64,000 nucleotides of DNA from Burkholderia ubonensis subsp. mesacidophila (GCF_002097715.1 NZ_CP020737.1:744001-808000); one strand, 5' to 3'; counted from the stretch's first letter, positions 14,676 through 28,489 are shown. The notes: a model not told the origin generated them from the letters alone. Program-made: numbers and translations.

Positions 14676-15956
14676 ATGCATGCCGCTGTCACGCCGTCTC
14701 GTTCCATCGCCTCGTCGCCGCGCGTGTGGCGCGCGGTCGTCGCCGCGTCGATCGGCAATGCGCTCGAGTGGTTCGACCTCGTCGTCTACGGCTTCTTCGC
14801 GGTGACGATCTCGAAGCTGTTCTTCCCGGCCGGCAACGACACCGTGTCGCTGCTGTTCACGCTCGGCACGTTCGGCGTGTCGTTCTTCATGCGGCCGCTC
14901 GGCGCGATCGTGCTCGGCGCGTATGCCGACCGCGCGGGCCGCAAGGCGGCGCTGACGCTGTCGATCCTGCTGATGATGGCCGGCACGCTGATCATCGCGG
15001 TGCTGCCGACCTACGGCACGATCGGCGTCGCCGCGCCGCTGATCCTCGTCGCCGCGCGGCTGCTGCAGGGTTTTTCGGCGGGCGGCGAGTTCGGCAGCGC
15101 GACCGCGTTCCTCGCGGAGCATGTGCAGGAGCGGCGCGGCTTCTTCGCCAGCTGGCAGGTCGCGAGCCAGGGCCTCACGACGCTGCTCGCGGCCGGGTTC
15201 GGCACCGTGCTGAACGCGCAGCTCACGGCCGCGCAGATGGCCGCATGGGGCTGGCGGATTCCGTTCTTCTTCGGGCTGCTGATCGGACCCGTCGCGTACT
15301 ACATCCGCGCCAAGGTCGACGAGACGCCCGAATTCCTCGCGGCCGGGAGCGCCGCGAGTCCGCTGCGCGACACGTTCGCGTCGCACAAGGCGCGCCTGGT
15401 CGCATCGATCGGCACGATCGTGGTCGGCACCGTCGCGACCTATCTCGTGCTGTTCATGCCGACCTACGGCGTGAAGGAACTGGGCCTCTCGCCGTCGGCC
15501 GCGTTCGCGGCGATCCTCGTCGTCGGCGTGATCCAGATGGCGTTCGCGCCGCTCGTCGGCCACTGGTCGGACCGTTACGGCCGCGTGCGCGTGATGATCG
15601 TGCCGGCCATCGGCATCCTCGTGCTGATCTATCCGGCGTTCGCGTACCTGGTCGCGCATCCGGACTTCGGCACGCTGATCGCGGTGCAGATCGTGCTGGC
15701 GTTCCTGATGACGGGCTATTTCGCAGGGCTGCCGGCGCTGCTGTCCGAGGTGTTCCCCGTGCAGACACGCACGACGGGGATGTCGCTCGCGTATAACGTC
15801 GGCGTGACGATCTTCGGCGGCTTCGGGCCGTTCATCATCGCGTGGCTGATCCGCGCGACCGGGATGAAGACCGCGCCGAGCTTCTACCTGATGTTCGCGG
15901 CGGTGCTGAGTCTCGCGGCGCTGGTCGTGCTGCGCAGGCGGTTCGGGTTCCGGTGA
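14676..15956 (+). CDS. MHS-family major facilitator transporter (organic acid:proton symporter type)
   Basis: A 426-residue, 12-helix permease starting at ATG 14676 after ACAAGGAG. The signature NALEWFDLVVYGFFA in helix 1, FMRPLGAIVLGAYADRAGRKAAL after helix 2 and FSAGGEFGSATAFLAE in helix 4 place it in the metabolite:H+ symporter group with citrate, shikimate and alpha-ketoglutarate carriers. The substrate cannot be read from sequence, citrate or a related di/tricarboxylate is plausible. It stands alone. TATAAT at 14592-14597 is a candidate -10 box. Confidence 0.88.
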   Translation: MHAAVTPSRSIASSPRVWRAVVAASIGNALEWFDLVVYGFFAVTISKLFFPAGNDTVSLLFTLGTFGVSFFMRPLGAIVLGAYADRAGRKAALTLSILLMMAGTLIIAVLPTYGTIGVAAPLILVAARLLQGFSAGGEFGSATAFLAEHVQERRGFFASWQVASQGLTTLLAAGFGTVLNAQLTAAQMAAWGWRIPFFFGLLIGPVAYYIRAKVDETPEFLAAGSAASPLRDTFASHKARLVASIGTIVVGTVATYLVLFMPTYGVKELGLSPSAAFAAILVVGVIQMAFAPLVGHWSDRYGRVRVMIVPAIGILVLIYPAFAYLVAHPDFGTLIAVQIVLAFLMTGYFAGLPALLSEVFPVQTRTTGMSLAYNVGVTIFGGFGPFIIAWLIRATGMKTAPSFYLMFAAVLSLAALVVLRRRFGFR

Positions 15957-16011
15957 AGCGGGGAGGGCGGGGCGGTTCGGGCGGCAGGCGATGCGCGGCG
16001 CCCGATAAACG

Positions 16012-16041
16012 AAAAGGCCGGTTCGAGAGAACCGGCCTTTT
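16012..16041. terminator. Bidirectional terminator between the MHS transporter and secF
   Basis: AAAAGGCCGGTTC, loop GAGA, then GAACCGGCCTTTT forms a perfect 13-bp stem with A and T flanks, so it can end both convergent transcripts. Confidence 0.92.
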
Positions 16042-16065
16042 CCGTTTGCCGAAGCAGCGACGCGC

Positions 16066-17016
16066 TTACACCTGTGCGCCCGCGTTCGGATCGTCCGGAT
16101 CGTGCGCGAGCTTCTTGTCCTTGATCAGGTCTTCGCGCTTGATGCCGAGCCACATCGCGAGCGAGCCCGCGACGAACACCGACGAGTAGATGCCGAACAA
16201 GATGCCGACCGTCAGCGCGAGCGCGAAGTAGTGCAGCGTCGGGCCGCCGAAGAAGAACATCGACAGCACCATCATTTCGGTCGACGTGTGCGTGATGATC
16301 GTGCGCGACATCGTGGTCGTGATCGCGTGGTTGATCACTTCCTGCACGGTCATCTTGCGTTCGCGGCGGAACGTCTCGCGGATCCGGTCGAAGATGACGA
16401 CCGACTCGTTCACCGAGTAGCCGAGCACCGCGAGGATCGCCGCGAGCACCGCGAGCGAGAACTCCCACTGGAAGAACGCGAAGAAGCCGAGAATGATCAC
16501 GACGTCGTGCAGGTTCGCGATGATGCCGGCGACCGCGTACTTCCATTCGAAGCGGAACGACAGGTAGATCACGATGCCGATCACGACGCACAGGAGCGCG
16601 AGCAGGCCGTCGGTCGCGAGCTCCCGGCCGACCTGCGGGCCGACGAACTCGACGCGCTGCAGCGTCACGTCCGGGCTTTGCGCCTTCAGCGCGGTCATCA
16701 CCTGGTCGCTCTGCTGCGCGGACGTGAGGCCCTGCTTGAGCTGCAGGCGGATCAGCACGTTGCGCGACGTGCCGAAGTTCTGCACCTGCGCATCGGCGTA
16801 GCCGAGCTTGCCGAGCGTCGCGCGCACGGGCTCGAGCTGCGCGGCCTGCTGGTACTGGACCTCGATCACCGTGCCGCCGGTGAACTCGACGGACAGGTGC
16901 AGCCCGCGGTGGAACAGGAAGAACACGGCGGCGAGGAACGTGACCAGCGAGACCACGTTGAACACCAGCGCGTGCCGCATGAACGGGATGTCTTTACGGA
17001 TGCGGAAAAATTCCAT
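16066..17016 (-). CDS. secF: Protein translocase subunit SecF
   Basis: A 316-residue inner-membrane protein with six helices. The first is HALVFNVVSLVTFLAAVFFLF, followed by the periplasmic P1 head with the SecF signature VEFTGGTVIEVQY. Helices 4-6 hold SLAVLAAILAVLGYSVNESVVIFDRIRE, the conserved proton-path region, and GPTLHYFALALTVGILFGIYSSVFVAG. With SecD it uses the proton gradient to pull exported proteins through SecYEG. It is the last gene of queA-tgt-yajC-secD-secF, 16 bp after secD, with GGAG before the ATG. Confidence 0.97.
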   Translation of the reverse strand: MEFFRIRKDIPFMRHALVFNVVSLVTFLAAVFFLFHRGLHLSVEFTGGTVIEVQYQQAAQLEPVRATLGKLGYADAQVQNFGTSRNVLIRLQLKQGLTSAQQSDQVMTALKAQSPDVTLQRVEFVGPQVGRELATDGLLALLCVVIGIVIYLSFRFEWKYAVAGIIANLHDVVIILGFFAFFQWEFSLAVLAAILAVLGYSVNESVVIFDRIRETFRRERKMTVQEVINHAITTTMSRTIITHTSTEMMVLSMFFFGGPTLHYFALALTVGILFGIYSSVFVAGSLAMWLGIKREDLIKDKKLAHDPDDPNAGAQV

Positions 17017-17032
17017 GATCGTCTCCGGGGCC

Positions 17033-19057
17033 TTATTGGGTCGAGCCCGGTTTCTTCGGCGGCAGGCCGGCCTGTGCGCGGTTGCGCAGCTGCGGCTTGC
17101 CGGCGCGCGGCGCGTCGCCCTTCGCGGGCGCGGCGAGCTTCGCGGCGCGCGCGGTGTCGGTCGATTCGTCCGCGGCGTCGAACGATGCGGCGCCGGCGGT
17201 CGCGCCTTCCGGCTTCCACACCTGGCCGATCGCGAGCGACTTCAGCTTCTTGCGGCCGCCGTACCAGAGGTTGACGAGTCCGCGCGAGAAGAACACCGCG
17301 GAGAACATCGACGTCAGGATGCCGAGGCAGTGCACGATCGCGAACGCGCGCACCGGGCCCGAGCCGAACGCGAGCAGCGCGAGGCCGGCGATCAGCGTCG
17401 TGACGTTCGAGTCGAGGATCGTCGCCCACGCGTGCGAGTAGCCGGCCTGGATCGCGAGCTGCGGCGGATGGCCGGCGCGCAGTTCCTCGCGCACGCGCTC
17501 GTTGATCAGCACGTTCGAGTCGATCGCCATGCCGAGCGCAAGTGCGATAGCGGCGATGCCGGGCAGCGTCAGCGTCGCCTGCATCAGCGACAGCACCGCG
17601 ACGAGCAGCAGCAGGTTCACCGACAGGCCGATCACCGAGATCATGCCGAACAGCATGTAGTACGCGGCCATGAACACGGCGATCGCGGCAAAGCCCCAGA
17701 TCACCGAGTGCACGCCCATCTTGATGTTGTCGGCGCCGAGGCTCGGGCCGATCGTGCGTTCCTCGATGATGTCCATCGGCGCCGCGAGCGAGCCGGCGCG
17801 CAGCAGCAGCGCGAGGTCGGCTGCGGCCTGCGGGGTCGGCTGGCCGGTGATCTGGAAGCGGTCGCCGAGTTCCGACTGGATCGTCGCGACCGTCAGCACC
17901 TCGCCCTTGCCCTTCTCGAACAGCACCATCGCCATCGGCTTGCCGATGTTCTCGCGCGACACCGCGCGCACTGCTCGGCCGCCTGCCGAGTCGAGGCGGA
18001 TGTTGACCGACGGGCGCTGGTGCTCGTCGAAGCCGGCCGACGCGTCGATGATGCGGTCGCCGGTGAAGATCACGTCCTTCTTCAGCAGCACCGGCGCCTG
18101 GTTGCCCTGCGTGAACAGCTCCTCGCCCGGCGGCACGGGGTCGTTCGGGTTCGGGTGCGTGTTGATCGGATCGGCGAGGCGCGCTTCGAGCGTCGCGGTG
18201 CGGCCGATGATGTCCTTCGCCTTCGCGGTGTCCTGCACGCCCGGCAGCTCGACGACGATGCGGTCGCTGCCCTGCTGCTGCAGGATCGGCTCCGACACGC
18301 CGAGCTCGTTGACCCGGTTGTGGAGCGTCGTGAGGTTCTGCTTGAGCGCCGCGTCTTCGACGGCTTTCTGCACGGCCGGCGTGAACGTGCCGACCACCTG
18401 GACGCCGCCGCCGCCGGGCTGGGTCGCCCATTGCAGCTCGGTGACCGACGACGCGAGCACCTTGCGGGCGTCTTCGGCCGTTTGCGGGTCGCTGAAGTTC
18501 ACGACGACGGATTGATCGACGCGGCTCACGCCACCGTCGCGGATGTTCTTGTCACGCAGCAGCGTGCGGGCGTCGGACGCGTCGGAATCGAGCTTCTTCG
18601 TCAGCGCGCCCGTCATGTCGACCTGCAGCAGGAAGTGGACGCCGCCGCGCAGGTCGAGGCCGAGATACATCGGCAGCGCGTGCAGTGCGGTCAGCCAGCG
18701 CGGCGACGCGCTCTGCAGGTTCAGCGCAACGACGTACTGCGGATCGTTCGGGTCGGCGTTCAGCGATTTCTGCAGCAGGTCCTTCACGCGCAGCTGCGTA
18801 TCGGTGTCCTTCAGGCGCACGCGGATGTTCGCGTTGGCGGCCGTGTTCTCGAAGGTGACGTCGTCCGGCTTGATCTGCGCGGTCGTCAGCGCGGCTTCGA
18901 CCTGGCTCAGCGTCGCCGAGTCGAGCTTGACCGTGGCCTTGCCGCTCGACACCTGCACCGCCGGCGATTCGCCGAAGAAATTGGGCAATGTGTACAGAAA
19001 GCCGATGGCGAGCGCCACGACCATCACGACATATTTCCAGATTGGGTAACGATTCAT
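17033..19057 (-). CDS. secD: Protein translocase subunit SecD
   Basis: A 674-residue membrane protein. The N-terminal helix (WKYVVMVVALAIGFLYTLPNFF) is followed by the large periplasmic P1 domain (LDLRGGVHFLLQVD at about 195) and then by five helices with the SecD signatures DIIEERTIGPSLGADNIKMG, GMAIDSNVLINERVREELR and SHAWATILDSNVTTLIAGLALLAFGSGPVRAFA. The C-terminal tail of about 60 residues is Ala, Lys and Pro rich (AKLAAPAKGDAPRAGKPQLRN) and is probably unstructured cytoplasm. Length suits betaproteobacterial SecD. Confidence 0.97.
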   Translation of the reverse strand: MNRYPIWKYVVMVVALAIGFLYTLPNFFGESPAVQVSSGKATVKLDSATLSQVEAALTTAQIKPDDVTFENTAANANIRVRLKDTDTQLRVKDLLQKSLNADPNDPQYVVALNLQSASPRWLTALHALPMYLGLDLRGGVHFLLQVDMTGALTKKLDSDASDARTLLRDKNIRDGGVSRVDQSVVVNFSDPQTAEDARKVLASSVTELQWATQPGGGGVQVVGTFTPAVQKAVEDAALKQNLTTLHNRVNELGVSEPILQQQGSDRIVVELPGVQDTAKAKDIIGRTATLEARLADPINTHPNPNDPVPPGEELFTQGNQAPVLLKKDVIFTGDRIIDASAGFDEHQRPSVNIRLDSAGGRAVRAVSRENIGKPMAMVLFEKGKGEVLTVATIQSELGDRFQITGQPTPQAAADLALLLRAGSLAAPMDIIEERTIGPSLGADNIKMGVHSVIWGFAAIAVFMAAYYMLFGMISVIGLSVNLLLLVAVLSLMQATLTLPGIAAIALALGMAIDSNVLINERVREELRAGHPPQLAIQAGYSHAWATILDSNVTTLIAGLALLAFGSGPVRAFAIVHCLGILTSMFSAVFFSRGLVNLWYGGRKKLKSLAIGQVWKPEGATAGAASFDAADESTDTARAAKLAAPAKGDAPRAGKPQLRNRAQAGLPPKKPGSTQ

Positions 19058-19163
19058 GAGGGGGCCGAACGGGGTAGTTGGCTTGAAAGCGTCGCGTCCG
19101 GCGCCGCGGCGGCCCGCTTCTCGGGCGGGCGCGGCGCGGGGAGCCGGACGCTCGGACCAGGGC

Positions 19164-19490
19164 TTACAGCGACTTGATCGTGCCCTTCGGCAGAATGGTC
19201 GTGACAGCGGCCTTCTGCACGGTGATTTCGGTGCCTTCGGCGATCTCGACGCCGATGTAGGCTTCCGAGACCTTCGTCACCTTGCCGACGACCCCGCCGC
19301 TCGTGACGACCTCGTCGCCCTTGGCCATGGCCGAGAGCATGTTGCGGTGCTCCTTCTGGCGCTTCATCTGCGGGCGGATCATGATGAAATAGAGCACGGC
19401 AAACATCAGGATGAGCGGCAGGAAGCTCATCAGGCTCGATTCGGCGCCACCCGCGGCACCTTGCGCGAAGGCATTGGAAATAAACGGCAC
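19164..19490 (-). CDS. yajC: Preprotein translocase subunit YajC
   Basis: A 108-residue protein with one membrane helix (LMSFLPLILMFAVLYFIMIRPQMKRQKEH) and a small cytoplasmic domain (MAKGDEVVTSGGVVGKVTKVSEAYIGVEIAEGTEITVQKAAVTTILPKG). It accompanies SecDF. The start is a GTG at 19490 with GGAGAG upstream. It lies 106 bp before secD. Confidence 0.96.
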   Translation of the reverse strand: MPFISNAFAQGAAGGAESSLMSFLPLILMFAVLYFIMIRPQMKRQKEHRNMLSAMAKGDEVVTSGGVVGKVTKVSEAYIGVEIAEGTEITVQKAAVTTILPKGTIKSL

Positions 19491-19691
19491 GTTGGTCTCT
19501 CCGTAAGGGAAGATCGAAAATTAAGCCGGTTATTCTACCACCGGCCCCAAGCCGCAACGGCGTGGCAAATGCGCTTTGGGATCAAGCTGTTAAAGCGGTA
19601 ATCGGCGCCATTGTGGCTTGTTAAGAAAGGCAATTGTAATATTTGCCGGTCCGGGTCGATAGTTTTCCGGACTCTTTTAGTACTTGTCTCA

Positions 19692-19730
19692 GTCGGCGGA
19701 CCGCGCCGGCGTGTCGCGCGGCCCGCCGAC
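19692..19730 (-). terminator. Strong hairpin just after tgt
   Basis: GTCGGCGGACCGCGC at 19692-19706 pairs with 19716-19730 at 14 of 15 positions. It starts 4 bp after the tgt stop codon on the minus strand and has no U tract, so it may stabilise the 3' end or slow polymerase within the operon rather than terminate fully. Confidence 0.4.
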
Positions 19731-19733
19731 CCG

Positions 19734-21068
<1,335 letters not shown>

Positions 21069-21127
21069 CTACTGTAGCGCGCTGCGCGGGTGTCCGACAG
21101 CGTTGCGCTTGCGGCCGCGCGCGAGGC

Positions 21128-22192
21128 TTACGCGCCTGCCTGCGGCGTGTCGCGGCGCGTGAGCAGCATCGCGTCGCCGTAGCTGAAGAAGCGGTAGCGC
21201 TCGTCGATCGCGTGCTGGTAGGCGGCGCGGATCGTGTCGACGCCCGCGAACGCCGAAACGAGCATCAGCAGCGTCGATTTCGGCAGGTGGAAGTTCGTCA
21301 CGAGCCGGTCGACCACGCGAAACGCGTAGCCGGGCGTGATGAAGATGTCGGTCTCGGCCTGCGTCGCGGCGAGCGGGCGGCCCGCTGCGGCGGCGTCGCG
21401 CGCCGCGGCTTCGAGCGCGCGCATCGACGTCGTGCCGACCGCGATCACGTTGCCGCCGCGCGCGCGGGTCGCGGCGATCCGGTCGACCAGCGACTGCGGC
21501 AATTCGTACCACTCGCTGTGCATCTTGTGCTCGGCGATGTTCTCGACCCGCACCGGCTGGAACGTGCCCGCGCCGACGTGCAGCGTCAGCGTCGCGCGCT
21601 CGACGCCCATCGCGTCGAGCTTCGCGAGCAGCGGCTCGTCGAAGTGCAGGCCGGCCGTCGGCGCGGCGACCGCGCCCGGGTTGCTCGCGTAGACGGTCTG
21701 GTAGCGCGTCTCGTCGGTCGCGTCGGGGTCGTGCTCGATGTACGGCGGCAGCGGCAGGCGGCCGTACTGCTCGATCAGCGTCAGGCACGGCGCCGGGAAG
21801 TGCAGCGTGAAGAACGGCTCGACGCGCTCGCCGACCGTCACGTCGAACGCGTCGGCCAGCGTCAGCGTCGTGCCGGGCCCGGGCGACTTGCTCGCGCGGA
21901 TCTGCGCGAGCGCGGTGTGGGTGCCCGTCACGCGCTCGATCAGCACCTCGACCTTGCCGCCGCTGGCCTTGTGGCCGAAGAAGCGCGCCTTCAGCACCTT
22001 GGTGTCGTTGAACACGAGCAGGTCGCCGGGCGCGATGCACGACGGCAGCTCGGCGAAACGGCGATCGACGAGGCGGGCCGGCGCGGCCGTGTTGTCGACC
22101 TCGAGCAGGCGGCTCGCGGTGCGGTCGGGCAGCGCGGTTTGCGCGATCAGCTCGGGCGGCAGATTGAAATCGAAATCGGAAAGCGTGAACAT
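21128..22192 (-). CDS. queA: S-adenosylmethionine:tRNA ribosyltransferase-isomerase QueA
   Basis: A 354-residue enzyme that makes epoxyqueuosine on tRNA, the step after Tgt. Start is the ATG at 22192 ([21 protein letters not shown]). The long upstream extension in the same frame is a shadow. Family motifs: [78 protein letters not shown] and [19 protein letters not shown]. It opens the queA-tgt-yajC-secD-secF cluster and is divergent from recG. Confidence 0.96.
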   Translation of the reverse strand: MFTLSDFDFNLPPELIAQTALPDRTASRLLEVDNTAAPARLVDRRFAELPSCIAPGDLLVFNDTKVLKARFFGHKASGGKVEVLIERVTGTHTALAQIRASKSPGPGTTLTLADAFDVTVGERVEPFFTLHFPAPCLTLIEQYGRLPLPPYIEHDPDATDETRYQTVYASNPGAVAAPTAGLHFDEPLLAKLDAMGVERATLTLHVGAGTFQPVRVENIAEHKMHSEWYELPQSLVDRIAATRARGGNVIAVGTTSMRALEAAARDAAAAGRPLAATQAETDIFITPGYAFRVVDRLVTNFHLPKSTLLMLVSAFAGVDTIRAAYQHAIDERYRFFSYGDAMLLTRRDTPQAGA

Positions 22193-22352
22193 GCGGGCTG
22201 GTTCGAAGCGGCCGGCGCGCGCTGCCGAAAGGCTAAAACGCGTAAATGGGGCGCGCGAGCCGCTATGATGGCGGGGTCGCGGCTTGGCCGGCGTCGCTCG
22301 TTCGGACGACGTGAAAGCCGCTATTGTACTTGCGAAGCCCTCTGCCGATCCG

Positions 22353-24683
22353 ATGCCTGTGTCACCACGCCGTTCCACCGCCGCCGCCGTTGACGATTCC
22401 GCCGACCCGTTCGACGCGGGCGAGGCCGCGCCGCCCGCGCCCCGCACGGGGTCGCGCCGCGCGGCGCCGCGTCGTGGCGCGGACGGCCGGCTCGCGCAGC
22501 CGGCGGCCGCCGCGCCCGACGTGACGGCCGTCGAGGGCGAGATGGTTGAGCCGGCCGCGCCTATGCCGGCCGCACCTATGCCGGCCGCACCCAAGCGCAA
22601 GAAGGCCGCGGCCGACAAGCCGGTGAAGACCGCCGACAAGCTCGCGAAGCTCGGCCTCACGCGCTCGATCGACCTCGTGCTGCACCTGCCGATGCGCTAC
22701 GAGGACGAGACCACGCTCACGCCGATCGACGAGCTGCTGCCCGGCGGCATCGCGCAGACGGAAGGCATCGTGTTCGACAACGAGGTCGCGTACCGGCCGC
22801 GCCGCCAGCTCGTCGTGAAGATCCAGGACGACGACGGCGCGCAGCTCGTGCTGCGCTTCCTGAATTTCTACGGCTCGCAGGTCAAGCAGATGGCCATCGG
22901 CCAGCGGCTGCGGGTGCGCGGCGACGTGCGCGGCGGCTTCTTCGGGATGGAGATGGTGCATCCGGCGGTGCGCGTCGTCGACGAGCACGCGCCGCTGCCG
23001 CAGGTGCTCACGCCGGTCTATCCGAGCACGGCGGGCGTATCGCAGGCGTACCTGCGCAAGGCGATCGAGAACGCGGTCGAGCGCACGCCGCTGCCCGAAC
23101 TGCTGCCGCCCGAGATCGACCGCGCGTACCTGCAGCCGCTCGGCGTGCCGTCGCTCACGGAAGCCGTGCGGATCCTGCATCACCCGGGCGTCGACTCGGA
23201 CGAAGCCGCGCTGATGGACGGCTCGCATCCCGCGTGGACGCGCATCAAGTTCGACGAGCTGCTCGCGCAGCAGCTGTCGCTCAAGCGCGCGCACGAGGAG
23301 CGCCGCACGCGTGCCGCGCCCGCGATGCCGCGCCGCGCGGCGGGCGACGCCGGCGCGTTGACGACGCGGTTCTACGCGGCGCTGCCGTTCACGCTGACGG
23401 GTGCGCAGTCGCGCGTCGTCGACGAGATCGCGCACGACCTGACGCTGCCGCACCCGATGCAGCGCCTGTTGCAGGGCGACGTCGGCAGCGGCAAGACCGT
23501 GGTCGCGGCGCTCGCGGCCACGCAGGCGATCGACGCCGGCTACCAGGCCGCGCTGATGGCGCCGACCGAAATCCTCGCGGAGCAGCACGCGCGCAAGCTG
23601 CGCGGCTGGCTCGAGCCGCTCGGCGTATCGGTCGCGTGGCTCGCGGGCAGCCTGAAGGCGAAGGACAAGCGCGCGGCGATCGAAGCCGCCGCGCTCGGCA
23701 CCGCGCAGCTCGTGATCGGCACGCACGCGATCATCCAGGACGCGGTCGAGTTCGCGCGGCTCGGCCTCGTGATCGTCGACGAGCAGCATCGCTTCGGCGT
23801 CGAGCAGCGCCTTGCGCTGCGCGCGAAGGCCGCCAACGCCGCGGACGGCGCGCAGGGCTTCCAGCCGCACCAGCTGATGATGTCGGCGACGCCGATCCCG
23901 CGCACGCTCGCGATGACCTACTACGCGGATCTCGAGGTGTCGACGATCGACGAATTGCCGCCGGGCCGCACGCCGATCCTGACGCGCCTCGTCGGCGACG
24001 CGCGGCGCGAAGAGGTGATCGCGCGGGTGCGCGAGGCCGCGCTGACGGGCCGCCAGGTCTACTGGGTCTGCCCGCTGATCGAGGAAAGCGAGACGCTGCA
24101 GCTGCAGACGGCCGTCGAAACCTACGAGACGCTCGTCGCCGCGCTGCCCGAGCTGAAGGTCGGGCTCGTGCACGGACGCCTGTCGCCGGCCGACAAGGCG
24201 GCGGTGATGGACGCATTTACGCGCAACGAGGTGCAGCTGCTCGTCGCGACGACGGTGATCGAGGTCGGCGTCGACGTGCCGAACGCATCGCTGATGGTGA
24301 TCGAGCACGCGGAGCGCTTCGGCCTCGCGCAGCTGCACCAGCTGCGCGGCCGGGTGGGGCGCGGCACCGCGGCGTCGGTGTGCGTGCTGCTGTACAGCGG
24401 GCCGCTGTCGATCGCGGGCCGCGCGCGGCTGAAGACGATGCGCGAGACCACCGACGGCTTCGAGATCGCGCGGCGCGACCTCGAGATCCGCGGGCCGGGG
24501 GAATTCCTCGGCGCGCGCCAGTCGGGCGCCGCAATGCTGCGCTTCGCGAACCTCGAGACCGACGGCTGGCTGATCGAGCCGGCCCGCGAGGCGGCGGCGC
24601 GGCTGATCGCCGCGTACCCGGACGTCGTCACGCAGCATCTCGCGCGCTGGCTCGGCGCGCGCGAGCAGTATCTGAAAGCGTGA
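22353..24683 (+). CDS. recG: ATP-dependent DNA helicase RecG
   Basis: A 776-residue helicase that remodels stalled replication forks and Holliday junctions. The wedge/OB domain lies near residues 130-240. Helicase motifs: Walker A GDVGSGKT, motif [13 protein letters not shown], motif [14 protein letters not shown], and motif [14 protein letters not shown]. The TRG motif region ([15 protein letters not shown]) is present. E. coli RecG has 693 residues. Here an Ala/Pro-rich N-terminal extension of about 85 residues carries a tandem MPAAP repeat. Start set at ATG 22353. A TTG at 22284 is in frame but unsupported. Confidence 0.95.
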   Translation: MPVSPRRSTAAAVDDSADPFDAGEAAPPAPRTGSRRAAPRRGADGRLAQPAAAAPDVTAVEGEMVEPAAPMPAAPMPAAPKRKKAAADKPVKTADKLAKLGLTRSIDLVLHLPMRYEDETTLTPIDELLPGGIAQTEGIVFDNEVAYRPRRQLVVKIQDDDGAQLVLRFLNFYGSQVKQMAIGQRLRVRGDVRGGFFGMEMVHPAVRVVDEHAPLPQVLTPVYPSTAGVSQAYLRKAIENAVERTPLPELLPPEIDRAYLQPLGVPSLTEAVRILHHPGVDSDEAALMDGSHPAWTRIKFDELLAQQLSLKRAHEERRTRAAPAMPRRAAGDAGALTTRFYAALPFTLTGAQSRVVDEIAHDLTLPHPMQRLLQGDVGSGKTVVAALAATQAIDAGYQAALMAPTEILAEQHARKLRGWLEPLGVSVAWLAGSLKAKDKRAAIEAAALGTAQLVIGTHAIIQDAVEFARLGLVIVDEQHRFGVEQRLALRAKAANAADGAQGFQPHQLMMSATPIPRTLAMTYYADLEVSTIDELPPGRTPILTRLVGDARREEVIARVREAALTGRQVYWVCPLIEESETLQLQTAVETYETLVAALPELKVGLVHGRLSPADKAAVMDAFTRNEVQLLVATTVIEVGVDVPNASLMVIEHAERFGLAQLHQLRGRVGRGTAASVCVLLYSGPLSIAGRARLKTMRETTDGFEIARRDLEIRGPGEFLGARQSGAAMLRFANLETDGWLIEPAREAAARLIAAYPDVVTQHLARWLGAREQYLKA

Positions 24684-24808
24684 TTGCAGATTGAGGGCCG
24701 GATTTAAAAGCGCCGTTTTGCGCGTCAGATTGCGGAGAAACTTGGCGAACCGGTGCCACAGGGTGTATAAAATAAACCTATCGCCTGTATATATTTGATT
24801 GACCCGCA

Positions 24809-25768
24809 ATGACACTGACTGAACTGAAATACATCGTCGCAGTCGCGCGCGAGCGGCATTTCGGCCGCGCGGCCGAAGCGTGCTTCGTGAGCCAGCCGAC
24901 GCTGTCGGTGGCGATCAAGAAGCTGGAAGACGAGCTCAACGTACAGATTTTCGAGCGCGGCGCGAGCGAAGTGAGCGTCACGCCGATTGGCGACCAGATC
25001 GTCACGCAGGCCCAGCGCGTGCTGGAACAGACTTTCGCGATCAAGGAGATCGCGAAGCAGGGCAAGGACCCGCTCATCGGGCCGTTCCGTCTTGGCGTGA
25101 TCTACACGATCGGACCGTACCTGCTGCCGACGCTCGTCAAGCAGATGATCCAGCGCGTGCCGCAGATGCCGCTGATGCTGCAGGAGAACTACACGCTCAA
25201 GCTGCTCGAACTGCTGAAGCAGGGCGAGATCGACGCCGCGATCATGGCGCTGCCGTTCCCGGAAACGGGCCTGATGGTGCGACCGCTGTACGACGAGCCG
25301 TTCGTCGTCGCGCTGCCGGCCGGCCATCCATGGGAGAAGCGCCACCAGATCGACGCGGAGGACCTGAAGCAGGAAACGATGCTGCTGCTCGGCAATGGCC
25401 ATTGCTTCCGCGATCACGTGCTCGGCGTGTGCCCGGAACTGATGCGCTTCTCGCAGACGGCCGACGGCATCCAGAAGACCTTCGAGGGCTCGTCGCTCGA
25501 AACGATCCGCCACATGGTCGCGAGCGGCGTCGGCATCACCGTGCTGCCGCGGATGTCGGTCGCCGAGATCGGCCCGCGCGCGAACGGCCCGGACGCCGAA
25601 CTGCTGTCGTATGTGCCGTTCAACGAGCCGGTGCCGGACCGCCGCGTCGTGCTCGTGTGGCGCAAGAGCTTCACGCGGATGCCCGCGATCGATGCGATCA
25701 GCGAGGCGATCGCCGCGTGCGACCTGCCGGGCGTCGCGAAGCTCGACATGCCGGCGACGATGAACTGA
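24809..25768 (+). CDS. oxyR: Hydrogen peroxide-sensing LysR-type regulator OxyR
   Basis: A 319-residue LysR-family protein. The N-terminal winged helix is TLTELKYIVAVARERHFGRAAEACFVSQPTLSVAIKKLE. The effector domain has Cys199 and Cys208 in GHCFRDHVLGVC at exactly the E. coli OxyR positions that form the peroxide-induced disulphide. katG lies 461 bp downstream, its expected target. Upstream AT-rich DNA (24766-24800, TATAAA and TATATATTTGATT) likely holds its promoter and an autoregulatory site. Confidence 0.97.
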   Translation: MTLTELKYIVAVARERHFGRAAEACFVSQPTLSVAIKKLEDELNVQIFERGASEVSVTPIGDQIVTQAQRVLEQTFAIKEIAKQGKDPLIGPFRLGVIYTIGPYLLPTLVKQMIQRVPQMPLMLQENYTLKLLELLKQGEIDAAIMALPFPETGLMVRPLYDEPFVVALPAGHPWEKRHQIDAEDLKQETMLLLGNGHCFRDHVLGVCPELMRFSQTADGIQKTFEGSSLETIRHMVASGVGITVLPRMSVAEIGPRANGPDAELLSYVPFNEPVPDRRVVLVWRKSFTRMPAIDAISEAIAACDLPGVAKLDMPATMN

Positions 25769-25799
25769 GCGGGCGCGGCCTGTGGTCGCGGTTCAGGGG

Positions 25800-25826
25800 C
25801 GGGGCCTTGCGGCCCCGTTTATTTTT
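25800..25826 (+). terminator. Rho-independent terminator of oxyR
   Basis: Stem CGGGGCC/GGCCCCG with loop TTGC is followed by TTTATTTTT, 31 bp after the oxyR stop. Confidence 0.92.
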
Positions 25827-25830
25827 GACT

Positions 25831-25882
25831 ATCGTATAGATGAAATTTATTGATTTCAAAAAATCAATAGCGATGTATAAAA
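25831..25882 (+). promoter_or_regulatory. katG control region with long AT-rich palindrome, probable OxyR site
   Basis: A perfect inverted repeat TATTGATTT-N4-AAATCAATA occupies 25848-25869. Outside it lie ATCG (25831-25834) and CGAT (25871-25874) in mirrored positions, so the dyad extends over about 44 bp, the size of an OxyR tetramer footprint. TATAAA (25876-25881) is a candidate -10 box. The region is far more AT-rich than its surroundings. OxyR as the binder is inferred from the adjacent oxyR and katG genes. Confidence 0.6.
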
Positions 25883-25952
25883 TTCTCTGTATGGATCGAG
25901 CGGCGCCGCGCACTGGCCCGCATGTTCAATGCAAGCGTCAACGGAGGGTGTC

Positions 25953-26090
25953 ATGATGCATTCGGTGATGCAGCACGCGCAGCGGAACAGCCCGTCGCGC
26001 GGAAAGGTCGTCATTCGCGCCAGGGCCGCGATCCGGAGCTTGCGCCCGATTGCGTTCGCCTACCTGGCGGAGCGCACGTACGGCGGCTGA
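25953..26090 (+). CDS. Possible small basic protein in the katG leader
   Basis: A 45-codon frame begins at ATG 25953 after a strong CGGAGGG ribosome site (25942-25948). The product begins MMHSVMQHAQRN and continues with an Arg/Lys-rich stretch (RGKVVIRARAAIRSLRP). It ends 139 bp before katG and would lie in the same transcript. No family is recognised. It could be a peroxide-induced small protein, a leader ORF, or chance. It has no membrane segment or signal peptide. Confidence 0.45.
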   Translation: MMHSVMQHAQRNSPSRGKVVIRARAAIRSLRPIAFAYLAERTYGG

Positions 26091-26163
26091 ACACGCCGGC
26101 CGGGCATCGATCCCGGCACCACGCAGTACACGGGAGAGGGTCTCCTGTTTTTCCCCGCAGTGA

Positions 26164-28416
<2,253 letters not shown>

Positions 28417-28457
28417 TCGCGACGCATCGCTGTTGACGCACTGACAGCGGGTAACGG

Positions 28458-28489
28458 GGAAACGGCCGGTCGCGAGACCGGCCGTTTCC
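28458..28489 (+). terminator. Hairpin terminator after katG
   Basis: GGAAACGGCCGGTC, loop GCGA, then GACCGGCCGTTTCC forms a perfect 14-bp stem 42 bp past katG. The following sequence GTCTG has little T, but the palindromic A/T ends are like the other terminators in this window. Confidence 0.7.

Noticed and set aside
24766..24800. A defined OxyR binding site in the oxyR promoter
   Set aside because: The AT-rich segment shares CTATCG and TTGATT words with the katG region, but their spacing differs and no clear palindrome is present, so I mention it only with oxyR.
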